NCBI RefSeq assembly: GCF_000003815.2
Contig: NC_049985.1
Coordinates: forward strand, 2,384,041-2,448,040
Length of the DNA: 64,000 bases
From: Branchiostoma floridae
Lineage: Eukaryota; Chordata; Leptocardii; Amphioxiformes; Branchiostomatidae
Direction of reading: 5' to 3'
The notes under the pieces were generated by a model. It saw only the letters and a list, made by a program, of their open reading frames with translations. It was not told the DNA's origin and searched no databases. Of the stretch, positions 12,151 to 23,600 are shown piece by piece; positions within the stretch are counted from its first letter, which is position 1, and each line of letters starts with the position of its first letter. The position numbers were made by a program, and so were the translations under genes.

Positions 12151-13085
12151 CTGCTACGATTATCGTAGATATGGCCCTAAAAACTGATAGAATAAGCCTT
12201 CTGATTAGCCTAAAATGCAAGAGCTTCGCCCCCCTGGGCCGCCCCCCCGGGCCGCCCCCCCCCCCTCCCTGGACCCCGGCCCCCTGCCCCGACGCTGTGA
12301 CAAAATCCTGGCGAGAACACCGCGCCGGGCGCCCCGGCCGCCGCCGCCCCGCCGCCGCCCCGACTCAATCTGAACAATGTTTGGATGGCTCATGGTAAAA
12401 CTGGCTTGTGCAGGTTGCAAAACCTATAGCTTAAACAAAATCAAGGAAAGTATTGAAACAAATACTTAGAACTGACCTAGACCGAGACACATTTTGATAC
12501 TTTGGGGGCATTAAATTTCATTCTGCCTGCGCTCAATTTCATTCTACCTTCCTTGAATTTGATTGCAAAGGGTGCCGATATTCGGCAAAATAAAGTCAAA
12601 GCTCTGTGAATTTCTTGATCTCTTATTACTTCTTGGCAAAATGAATTCAGAGGACGGCTTCTGGCTCAATTCAGGCCGTCTAAAGCAAGATGAAGTCATC
12701 ATTTGACGGGCGGACACTTCCGTGTTGCTTAGCAGCGGTCGTTGACCTCGTTCGAACACCATGTTCCATATCTCCCGGGCGGGTTCCATAGCTACCGGTC
12801 GTTGACCTCGGGTCCTTGGAACGTAGTTCCAAAGTTCTATTGGGGCTCGAAAGTTCGATTTTGTGTTAAAATTGCTAGTTTTTTCACCCTTTTTTGCCCC
12901 ATAAAATCATTTTTTGGTATCTTTAGGGGACCAAATGACCAAGGTGCAGTGTCTTATGTGCAGACCTACCAGCTTGCTGAATTACGAGATATTCCAAGGT
13001 CTAGTTTCGGAGATATTCATGTTTTTTATTTGTGCGGAAAAGAAGAAGAAACAGAGCAAAAACAGTATGTACCTTCTGTGAAGGT
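12151..13085. other. GC-rich tract then unassigned sequence
   Basis: At 12230-12365 the sequence is almost pure C/G with C-runs, 'ccgccgcc' repeats and only short interruptions. The remainder contains a diverged direct word, 'ggtcgttgacctcg' (12737 and 12797). No gene is supported. Confidence 0.5.
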
Positions 13086-13089
13086 AACA

Positions 13090-13565
13090 TAATTATAAAA
13101 TTCGCACGAATCACTATGTGATTCACACGAACCTTATGAGATTTTCACGATCCTTATGCAAAAACGGCGGCCGGGAGGAGGCATGATTTTGAGCGTTTCT
13201 ACCCGTGATATTTATAGTTCAAGGTATGGAATGGACATTTACCGTCGCAAAGATGTATTTGATAACCTGTGAGCTACTGTTTTGCTTCATTTCGGCATGT
13301 TACATCGTATTTTCCGTCGCCGCCGATCGAAGTCGCCATCTTGAAAATCCCGCTCCGTCTGTCACGTGACCCCGGCAGTGGTTGCGCAATTTCGCATAAG
13401 GTTCGTGTGAATCACATAGTGATTCGTGCGAATTTCATAATATTCGTGCGTTTTTGCATAGTGATTCGTGTGAATTTCATAATATTCGTGCGTTTTCGCA
13501 TAGTGATTCGTGTGTATCACATAATATTCGTACGAATTTCATAGGGTTCGTGCAAATGCTTAGGC
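13090..13565. repeat. Inverted-repeat cluster built from 'attcgtgcg / gcatagtgattcgtg' words
   Basis: The left arm (about 13097-13160) reads 'ttcgcacgaatcactatgtg' and then 'attcacacgaacc'. The right side (about 13392-13560) holds the reverse complement, followed by three further direct units. Those units are built from 'gcatagtgattcgtg' or a close variant and 'cataatattcgtgcg'. About 230 bp of unique, moderately GC-rich sequence lies between. The form suggests a transposon with long, internally repetitive inverted ends. The superfamily is not recognised and no target duplication could be assigned. Confidence 0.7.
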
Positions 13566-14405
13566 ACCCCTGTACATGTACGTGACTGTTGTCTATTTGG
13601 CCAGTTTCTACTATTTTCCAGCAACATGTGGAGCCTGGTAGAGACTATCCCACTGCGTGTGCGTGTCTGTATGGATGTACAGAACGAAACGATTGTAAAA
13701 CAACAGCTTTATATAGTATAATATACCAGTCGTGTTAGTCTTTGGCCTGACAGTGTCTAGTTTCTAGTAGTCTTATTGACATGCTTTTCTCAGATGTCAA
13801 ATCGTTTCTTACGAACGTATTTCTTGCTGTAAGCAGTGGAAAGAAAAGAAATAAAGTAAAAATGGCATACTTTACTGGTGTGTTTCTGTTTCTTCTTTAT
13901 CAATATACTTGAAGGCATTGGTGACAAAATGAAGTTAATGTTTATGTACAGAGATGTTTATCGAAATATTTGAAATTGCAAAGCCTTTTGTTAATATTTC
14001 AAGTCGATAAGAGATTATATATTCACCCATAATAGATCTATGTATGAAACGTTAGTGAAACTGAAAAGTGACAAGAAAGCTCCATAGTTAAACGTTCATT
14101 CTAGCCCCTCAGCAAAAGATAAGGCGGATTTAGAAAGCCGGGGCGCTTTATCCATAACTGATTCCTAGTACAAATGTAATTAGGTGGTTCGGCTAAGCCT
14201 CAAGGTCAAGAACAAGAGCTACGGAGTCTTATTAATTATGTAAGTGGATAAACAGTCAAGTAAACGTTGTCATTCAAAACCGTATGAGTTCTCAAAGCAG
14301 ATGTTGGGTGAAGGATCGTAATTCTTCCTGAGTAACGGACAGGCTTTTCTGGCAGTCGCTTCCCTTGTTTAACTACATGAACTGTTAGAATTTTTTATCA
14401 TTTGA
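13566..14405. other. Intergenic, nothing recognised
   Basis: A/T-rich sequence with no supported exon and no repeat I can identify. Confidence 0.5.
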
Positions 14406-14505
14406 NNNNNNNNNNNNNNNNNNNNNNNNNNNNNNNNNNNNNNNNNNNNNNNNNNNNNNNNNNNNNNNNNNNNNNNNNNNNNNNNNNNNNNNNNNNNNNN
14501 NNNNN
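14406..14505. other. Assembly gap (100 N)
   Basis: Run of N. Confidence 0.99.
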
Positions 14506-14809
14506 GCAGGTTAACATAATGGCTGAACAATCTAGGACCAAAAGACTGTAGGTCATAGGCCGTACCACACGTGCACAAATTAGGTTTCAGATTGTGGTAA
14601 TCTTGCAGACATGGGGAAAATAGATGTTGTTCCAGTAACACCCATATAACCAGTAACCTTGAAGTGGCTTTTCGGGTCCAGTTCCATGAGCGTCGTAACC
14701 ACTGAGCAAGTAGTTCACTGTCTAGAAGTGGTCTTTTGGCCTTGCACTTATCAAGCTCATTACCAGGCAACTACACAGCACAAACTTATGAACTTTGAAC
14801 AAATTTAGA

Positions 14810-14941
14810 ATATGAACAAATTTAGAATATGACCATGAAAACTCATGATCACCTTGGTCCAATCTCGATCAGCAGTCCCTTTTCCCCCTCCCTGCCTAGG
14901 AAGGACTCCCTACTGGTCCTCTCCCCCTCGAACGGAGTGGT
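14810..14941 (-). pseudogene. Truncated tandem copy of the PFAS first coding exon, donor edge
   Basis: The segment repeats 15000-15119 at a period of about 178 bp, including intron-side sequence ('gaacaaatt.agaata.gacca') and the last part of the exon. Similarity stops abruptly after 'aacggagtgg' at about 14940. On the minus strand the copy therefore has the exon's 3' part plus a GT donor, with no 5' part and no acceptor. It is the same type of exon-edge copy as those seen throughout HERC2. Confidence 0.85.
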
Positions 14942-15030
14942 CTAGAGGTGGTCCGTTATGCAAACTTGTTACAAGGTGACAATGGCACACTCCTTATGAA
15001 CAAATTAAGAATACGACCACGAAAGCTCAC

Positions 15031-15311
15031 CTTGGTCCAATCTCGATCAGCAGTCCCTTCTCCCCATCCCTGCCTAGGAAGGACTCCCTACTTGTCCTCT
15101 CCCCCTCGAACGGAGTGGTGACAACCCACAACAGTTTCTTCTGCTCCTCGGCCGTCAGGTCCTTCCCACCGTCCACACAGATGTTGAAACAGTTCTCCGT
15201 GGTCACTGCCTGGATCTGCTTGGAGCCCAGAACTGTCTGTAGCTTCTTACACGTGACCTGGTGTGCCCCTGGATTCAGGGCCGGGGTCTGGTAGTACCGT
15301 GTGATCACCAT
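15031..15311 (-). CDS. PFAS: Phosphoribosylformylglycinamidine synthase, first coding exon only
   Basis: The exon encodes 93 residues plus two bases. It matches the N-terminus of animal PFAS (FGAR amidotransferase, fourth step of de novo purine synthesis, cytosolic) in order: 'CKKLQTVLGSKQIQAVTTE', 'CFNICVDGG', 'EEQKKLLWVV', 'SRESFLG' and 'LLIEIGPR'. It begins 'MVITRYYQTPA' at 15311, eight bases after a minus-strand acceptor ('tttttgttccag', exon edge 15319). It ends at a donor 'AG|gtgagc' after 15031. PFAS is normally about 1300 residues; I find no further exon between here and position 1. The next intron is therefore very long, or the gene is broken or misassembled. Confidence 0.87.
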
Positions 15312-15319
15312 AGTTTAGC

Positions 15320-15929
15320 CTGGAACAAAAAGGCATTGGTATGATAGTAATTGTATACTAGTAAATAATATAACAGGTTATGTCATACGAGCGATCGCTG
15401 TTGTTGTTTATATCCAGGGTATTGGGCGGTTGGTGCCTACCAGGACGTCAGTAGATTGGATTAAAAATTGATATTTAGATTAGCAGCTCAAATTACTGGT
15501 TAATATGTAAATCAAGCTTTTGCCAAACACCTGCCTACCACTGCGTCACCGTGACACCATCGCGATCGCTCGAGTCGTATACCTGGGCTGTGATAATGTT
15601 TGATACAGGTGTCCCATAAACCAGGTGATAATAGGCTGTATCACACAGACGAACAATTCCAACGTAGTCTGTGCACAAACACTGCAGTCAAAATTTTGAA
15701 TAAACGATTTGGACGTTAGGATTGCTGCTATTACAAATTTTCTTCAAGGTCAAAAAATTTTCTGAATTTCCGGCACATTTTTTATTATTGTAATGAAACG
15801 TGTGTTCACAGGTGGGTATGACATATATAGATACATCACGGGGTATATCATACATCACCATCGCTCCCAGCATGACAACAGGCAAAGCCTGTCAATAGCC
15901 TGTGCATTTACATTTACAGTTGAACCTTC
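15320..15929. other. Probable PFAS 5' intron, nothing else recognised
   Basis: Lies between the coding-exon acceptor at 15320-15321 and the probable untranslated exon whose donor is at 16675. No repeat is identified in this part. Confidence 0.5.
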
Positions 15930-16150
15930 TTCTTCTTCTTTGGTTTTGAGGCTACCAACTTCAACTTGCTGAAGACCTTTGTAAATTGTAGCCTATATTA
16001 TATACTCATTTTTCACTTGAGTGAAGTAAGGAAAGTCGATGTAAAGTGCCTTTCCCAAGGGCACAAGATTGGTGAAACAGCAGGGTTCGAACTCAGGACC
16101 TTCTGGGTCTGAGTCAAACGTGCTGCCGATCTAGCCACGCGGTCCCACAC
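15930..16150 (-). repeat. tRNA-derived SINE, minus strand
   Basis: Read on the minus strand, it starts near 16146 with 'gaccgcgtggctagatcgg' (A-box-like). About 40 bases later comes 'tgagttcgaaccc' (B-box). A tail typical of deuterostome SINEs follows: 'cttgggaaaggcactttac' and 'actcaagtgaaaaatgagta'. A related plus-strand copy is at 44655-44830. Confidence 0.8.
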
Positions 16151-16675
16151 AACCTTGACTTCAACTTCGACTTCAAGTTACACCTGAGAGCGAGGATACC
16201 TTGAAACCCGATACAGGAGATAGGATAGTGCTGTGCACACAGTTAACATGAGAGCAGAAAACACTGATGACAGATATAATCAGAATCACACACACAGTGA
16301 TATTTTCTTTATACACAGATTGTACTTCTATTTCTAATAAAATGTGAAGATTTCATTTGTAACAATGTTGAGTTGACCATTTGTCTGATTGATCTCCAAC
16401 ATATTATTTATTCTGGAGACTCCCTACCACTCCTAGGCCAGAAGAAATAACTGCTAAGGCTGATTGGGATTTAACTCTTACATAGGTTAATGATTGATTA
16501 ATTGTTATTCATGATGAAAACACCGGTACACGTGCAAGCACGCGCCCCCCTCCCCACTCATTCAAACTAGGCGAAGATGCCCAGCAAATAAAGAATTTAG
16601 CTATTGTTTACCTTGAATAACAGGGTTTAAAGACTGTTGTTACGAAGTTGTGAATAAAACAGACCAAAGTCTTAC

Positions 16676-16800
16676 CTGTAATTCGGAGATCTTCAAAGAC
16701 GAAGCAGTGTTCAAAGTGGCGGGTTTTACTGGAGGCTGGCGGGAACTTCGGGTCAAAGGTTACAATTTGGACGGCGTGGCGGGAAAATACATCAGGAGCT
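16676..16800 (-). promoter_or_regulatory. PFAS: Probable PFAS 5' untranslated exon with three E2F-like sites
   Basis: On the minus strand, 'gaattacag|gtaagac' is a strong donor ending an exon at 16676. It would splice to the acceptor at 15320. Just upstream in transcription are three 'TGGCGGG' words (16717, 16737, 16777). The last gives 'TTTTCCCGCC' on the minus strand, an E2F-type site. Growth-linked control of purine-synthesis genes by E2F would fit, but this is inferred from motifs only. Confidence 0.5.
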
Positions 16801-17643
16801 TCCCACAAATCATATCATCAAGGAGCTCCTTGATATCATATAACGTCCTTACACATATCAAGAGCTACTCAGCAACTAGTGACCACGTCTATCAAAATAA
16901 TAGACGTTAAACAAGGAAATCAACAACATAGTCTCTCAATCCATCCAGGCTTTCTCGAGTTTATATGCTGGTCCACACATAAATCGCATCATCTAAAAAA
17001 GGTTTAAGTTAGGGGATTTACTTTCTACACAACCAGATTGTACATTTCCATCATTAACGTACATTTTGCAACCTAGTGTACTTCATCTTATTTTTGGAAT
17101 TCGTTGTTGTTGTTGTTGAATTTTCAGGTACAAAATTCATTAATCTACTGTTCAACATAATGTCGCTAGATGACGCTTCCTACCGAAGACGTCATTTGGG
17201 AATAAGCAAGTTGGACTTTTCCATTACGCTTTTGGGAACTTTCACAAAGATTCACTTTTACTTACATCAATATTTCGATACATTAGGATAAAAATCTACA
17301 TATTTGAAATACTCAGATAAAAATGATAACATTGAGGTATCATACTTATTTAGATACGAGCTTTAAAGTAAAATTTGAGAACAATTTTCGTTATTTTCTG
17401 AATATTGCACACCTATCATCATTGTGTTATGATCCAAGCCGCCATCTTACCCTGCTTGCCGAAGAAGTACCCCAATTTTTCCGACATCGCAAAAATGTAA
17501 AGCGGCTTTTATGTACAATCCAAGGACCTACAGTAGATTTTAGACTCTGTGAACGATGCTGCTTATCCCTTCGACCGTAGCAATGTCCACTTGACAAAGA
17601 GCTTTGCCGTGTTTGTGTGGAAATCGTCCCGGTTTCGCTCGCG
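16801..17643 (+). promoter_or_regulatory. HERC2: HERC2 upstream region, head-to-head with PFAS
   Basis: HERC2 and PFAS start codons lie 2.3 kb apart on opposite strands. At 17438-17448 is 'gccgccatctt', a full YY1-type site (AAGATGGCGGC on the minus strand), about 200 bp before the HERC2 ATG. I see no TATA box at a sensible distance. In-frame GTG at 17617 is not considered a start; the ATG at 17644 begins the HERC2-like N-terminus. Confidence 0.5.
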
Positions 17644-20600
17644 ATGTCGTCCGACCACAGGCCGGTCCTGCGCACACAGCTCAGACTGGATGGGAAATGG
17701 CTGAAAACTGATTTACAGGTGAGAAAAAAGACGGGAAATATCACCACAGTAGACTGTGAATGTTGTGGAAAGTATCACCAATACAGCCTAGAGAGGTACA
17801 TCGCTGAGTTTGACCAGGTCGAATAAATATAGATATATTGCACGAAGGGGGTGGGGGGAATGTCGGACGACTCGGACCATTACCAACTCGGCCCAGTCAA
17901 CTCGGCCCATCTGCCGGGACAACTCGGACCATCGCCGGCGGTTTGGGACGTCAAAGTCACAGCTAGAAGTTGTCTGACAAAATGCCGCCGTCTCTATAAG
18001 TCTATTCAAAATCACGTTGATTGCCTGGTTTGGGACGTCAAAAACGTCAAAGTTAACACAATAACAGCTAGAAGTTGTCGGACAGAGACCCAGTGCATGC
18101 TGCTGGGAACTTGTCTTGGGTAGAAAAATCCGCCATTGTTCGTAAGGTAAAAAGCAAATGAGCGGAAACAAACGTTGTGTTTTATTTTGTCCAGACTACA
18201 TACACTAGTATATGAACAGTTTGTTGATGGAAATCGTCTCAGTAAGCAGAACATTTCACAAAGGCCAGGTATATCTAAGTTAATGTATCTTTAAGCTTAT
18301 GTACAACTTGCGCTGGACACAGCCGGCCGACGTGACGTGACTAGGCCCGCCGGCGAGTGTAAATACATGTATTGTCCATGGGGATGGTCCAACTTGTCCA
18401 TGGGGATGGTCCGAGTTGACCAGGGGGGTGGTCCGAGTTGACCAGATTTCCAATGGGCCGACTTGGTAATGGTCCGAGTCGTCCTGATTCCGGTGGGGGG
18501 TGGTTTGGTTTCTGACCTACAGGTACCATAGGTACTATAGTAGGCTAAGGACATATGGTAAAGAATACTTAAAACATATCATAGTATGGTAAACCGATTA
18601 TCATAGTATAGTACCCGTTTTGCTCTACGTAACACATCGTTAAAAGCTGTCAGTATTTGTGCTGTTTTGTACGAATTTTCGAAGAGGCGTGTCTTGTGTC
18701 GTGATAAATATACTGCAGATTGAGCTTGACCATGGTCTCATAAAGAATTATGTACAAAAAGAGTAGGGGTCCTTCCCGGTGTGAGTAGTTCAAATCCTAT
18801 AGTCCTTGACTGCACATGGGGCAACTGCTGTCATATTGAGGTCACCCGAGTTAGCGCCGAATGGCAGCCGCTCCAGACCCTTGCGATTTAGCCCCACCTA
18901 CTCCTTACAATTCAGCCCCTGGCTGCAAGGAGTCGGCCCACCCAAAACAATACATGTATCTTTATTTTTTCATGGAGGTGAAAATTACTTTCACAGTATA
19001 ACCCGTAACACTGTACTCCAATTACCGGTTTTGTCTGTTGTCCCTCCAGTGTGCGTTCTCCCGAGATGGTCTGAGTTCGCTGTGGAACGAGCTGGTGAAG
19101 GATGGAGAGGTTACCGTGGGAACGGCAGACACCATCATCAACTCTGCAGGGGTGCCCGCCAGGAAGGGTAAGAGATTGTTGATTAGTTGCCTCTGTGTAA
19201 TCTCCAAGCAGATCTTGTGGTGTCATAAGATAGTACTGTAAATGTGGAAATGTTCGCGGTGGTTTTATGTTCACGGTGGCCACTTCATACAGGGCTCGAA
19301 ATACCACATGCATATGCAGGTTAGTGCAGGTAAAATTGCAGGTATTTCTGATGTCTACCTGCACTGGTCCATGTACTGGGTTTTATACATAATTGATAAA
19401 TTCCCTATGATGTAGGTGTCTGTGAATTGTTATTAGCTGCATCTGCTGTTACCACCTATTAGGTATAAAAGAAAACATGGCAATGGTTTAAATCCTGAAC
19501 AATTTTTAGTATGATCCACACTTCCTAAATTCAGAGTGGTGCAGGTAAAGTTTATCTGGTGCAAGTAATTTTCAATGTTACCAGTGCAGGTATGCAGAAA
19601 AAGGTATTTCGAGCCCTGTCATACCATGGGTGTAATCGATTCTCCAACCCATTATTTTGTGAACACATCTTGTGTCCAGTCCCACTACATGTACATGCAG
19701 TGTTGAATACCACCATCAGAGCAGGATCAATATTTGTGGTGCAGACTGGTCTAGAGCATTGAATACTAACTCCTCCTAAGCTGATCTTCCATTGGCTGAA
19801 TTGATATATTGGCCTCAGTAGTATCCGTGGGCCAGGCATTTGGCTAGGATTTTATTATAGGGTGTCCAAATTTCTTGGTGAGTCGCAGTAAGTGATATAG
19901 ACACCACTACTGTGGGGGTTAAAATGGTACATTCCAAGCAGGCTTTTAGCTAGGAATTAATTTTAGGGCGTCCAAAGTAATCAGAGTGATCTGCGGCACG
20001 AAGCAGTCGAGCATTGTGGGGGGGTAATTTTCAAAATAAAATTTTGAAATCATAACCCTCTGAAATGCTATTTCCTGCATTTTGAGGTGCATATTTTGTA
20101 GAATTCAGCCAAGATTTTTTTGTGTCTGTTACAATATGTTTGCCCTGACTGAGGCTGGGAGGAAAAATTTGGGCGTCCGTAGTGCGTCTTGCTTAAAAGT
20201 ATTGCGTCCGATTTCTTATGTTTGTTAGGACAGTGCGTCTAAATGACGCGTTGACGCATGCCTAGCTAAAAGCCTGATTCCAAGGTATCCTTAGGGGCAA
20301 AAGTACTGTCAGAGAGGTCACAGTAGAAGATTATGACCCCAAATGACCCAGTGGCATCCCTGATCAATCAGAATTTCATGCTTGTCAGAGGATCTGCTCC
20401 CCAGTGTAAGGGCATCTACTATGATCTAGTGTGTCCAATTTCTTGTTATTTTAAGGAAAAAGTGTCTAAATGACACCTGGATGCATGCCTGGCTAAAGTA
20501 AAAGCCTGCCATGAACCCAATGTCCCTCGAAACTGTGAGATCGAGCAACGTTGAGATTTTACCCTGCTACATGCACATCTGCTTGGAGATGTGTTGAGTG

Positions 20601-23600
20601 AATACCACCACCAGAGTAGGATCAATATTGGTGGTGCAGACACATCATTAGTATTCCTGTCAGGCATGCTTTGGTTGTGCAACACAGGGCTAATGCGGAT
20701 TTGATAGTGTAAAGGAATACTATTTTCTTCTGGAGGAATATTATCATTACACATGGAGCATACATGTGTTTGTGATATTTCACTGTTGCTGATTGTAGTT
20801 AACTTGTAAACAAAAATCTATATCTAGAAATTTGTAATGCACATTCATATTTTCATCTTCGTGAGAAATCAGCTCGTACATGTAGTTTTGCAGCAATATT
20901 TTCACATAAGCATTTATGAAACTGATGAACTGAACTGAAATGCCAAAGGTACAAGGTAATTGCACTTGGCAAGGCACTCATAATATAGATTACTAGCTAT
21001 GTATCTACATGTAGTGACTGAATTACATTGTACCTTGGTGAAGCAATATGAAGTAATGACCTGGATGCAGAGAACTACAATCATGTAACCAGGTTATTAT
21101 TACAGCCCTGGGGAGGTTATATTACTGGTGATGGCTTTTCAGTAAATTGGAACTTGAGCAAATTTACATCTGTGATTATAGCTCTGAAGAAGATAGCAAC
21201 AGGACTATAGAAATAACATGATTGAACATGAACGTGCCAGCTTGCAGTGCCAGTAGTTGTGATGGCCACTGCAATCCAGATAAGAACATATGTTAACGGT
21301 ATTGTTAACGGTAGCTTTTCAAATTCAAAAGTCTTTTCTTTTTCCTTTTCCATCAGGAGAGACAGGTAAATACTACTGTGGCCTGAAGTTGCCTGTATGT
21401 AGCTGCTGTGTTGGGCACTGTGGACCAGACAAAGGGTGTAACTGTTAAACTAAATGTGAACTGTAATAATGGTAGATTTTTAAACTTTAAAAAAGTCTTT
21501 TTTTTTCCTTTTCCATTAGGAGAGACAGGTAAATACTACTTCTTCAAATGAACATTGTCTTGTCAAATGAACATTGATGGTAATGTTATTTTTAAACTTA
21601 AAAGTTTTCTTTTTCCATTTCCTTCAGGAGAGACAGGTAAATACTATTGTGGCCTGAAGTTGCCAGTTTGCAGCTGCTGTGACGGGCACTGTGGTCCAGA
21701 CAAGGGGTGTAACTGTTGTCAAACTAAATTATTGTTAACGGTAATGCTAAGGATGGCTTGATTACTGAAAGTTTTTTTTTGTTTTCCTTCAGGAGAGACA
21801 AGTAAATACTACTGTGGGTTGAAGTTGCCTGTATGTAGCTGCTGTGTTGGGCACTGTGGACCAGACAAGGGGTGTAACTGTTAAACTAAATGTGAACTGT
21901 AATAATGGTAGATTTTTAAACTTTAAAAAAGTCTTTTTTTTTCCTTTTCCATTAGGAAAGACAGGTAAATACTACTGTGGGCTGAAGCTGCCAGTTTGAA
22001 GCTGCTGTGACGGGCACTGTGGTCCAGACAAGGGGTGTAACTGTTGTCAAACTATTATTAATGGTAATAATAGTAGACTTTCAAACTTAGAATTCTTTTT
22101 TTCCATTTTCTTCAGGAGAGACAGGTAAATACTACTGTGGGCTGAAGCTGCCAGTTTGTAGCTGTTGTGACGGGCACTGTGGTCCAGACAAGGGGTGTAA
22201 CTGTTATCAAACTATTGTTTACAGTTATGTTACTGGTAGCTTTTCAAACTTAGGATTTTTTTTCCTTCAGGAGAGACTGGTAAATACTACTGTGGGCTGA
22301 AGTTGCCAGTTTGCAGCTGCTGTGACGGGCACTGTGGACCAGACAAGGGGTGTAACTGCGCGGCGTGTCAGCGGCTGGACCAGATGGATAGGGACCTACT
22401 GCAGGAGGAGAGCAGTAAACCGTCTCTGGCACGGACGCTGATCGAACAGTGGACCTGGGGCAAGCAACCAGGTATGGACCATCAGTCACTCTCACTCAAT
22501 CCTCTTCATGTGGTATGTGAGGCTTTTGACCGATTAGAAAATGGACAAGTTATACTTCAGCGTTTTGGGGCTTACCGATCAAAGGAAATAACAAGAGCAA
22601 AGTAGAGAAGAGTTTATTAAATTATAGTCATTTTCACCAAGTCTCCAGTCAAACACAGTCAACAGAGGCAGTTAGTGTTGCTTACTTGGCATTTTAAAAT
22701 CCTATCAAATACACGAAGATAGGATTTTACAATGCCAGTGGAAGTCAGATACTAAATTAAGCAGATTCCTTTGTAGCAAAGTGGACCATTATTTTGAGTA
22801 TTGCCCATTCACAAGTTTTCACAGCCAATTAGTTCCAGGTTCAGGACATGATTCTCTGGACCTGGACTGTACGGGGCCCTGAATTTTCAGTACCAGTGTA
22901 CAGCGCTACAAATAAATCATTCTCATTCTCATCTTGCAGATGTTGTCCAGCTGCGTGAATGTCTGCAGTCGCTGCTGTACGAGCAGCAACAGCTGTCCGC
23001 CTGCAGCAACGCCTCACCGTTGAGCACTACAAGTAAATCATTCTCATTCTGCAGATGTAAGTCAGCTGCGGGAATATCTGCAGTCGCTGGTGTTCGAGCA
23101 GCAACAGCGGTCTGCCTGCAGCAATGCCTCACCGTCCTGCAGTGTTACAAATAAATCATTCTCTCATTCTCACCTTGCACATGTGAGCCAGCTGCGGGAG
23201 TGTCTACAGTCGCTGGTGTACAAGTAGCAGCAGCTGTGCTCCCAGGCCGCGACCACCACGCTGTCTGCAGTCCGCCTGCAGCTCTACAAATAAATCATTC
23301 TCATTCTCTCATTCTTTCATTCTCACCTTGCAGATGTGAGCCAGCTGCGGGAATGTCTGCAGTCGCTGGTGTTCGAGCAGCAGCAGCTGTGCTCCCAGGC
23401 CACAGCCACCACGCTGTCTGCAGTCTACCTGCAGCAGCGACTCAACGTCCTGCAGTGCTACAAATAAACCATTCTCATTCTCACCTTGCAGATGTGAGCC
23501 AGCTGCGTGAGTGCCTGCAGTCGCTGGTGTACGAGCAGCAGCAGCTGTGCTCCCAGGCTGCGGGCCACCATGCTGTCCTGCAGCGTTACAAATAAATCAT

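Noticed and set aside
14508-14770. Minus-strand open frame next to the 14.4-kb gap as a second PFAS exon
   Set aside because: It does not resemble PFAS after 'EIGPR' and has no fitting acceptor; it may be a decayed repeat.
17617-17643. Upstream in-frame GTG start for HERC2
   Set aside because: Animal nuclear genes start at ATG almost always; the ATG at 17644 begins the family-like sequence.
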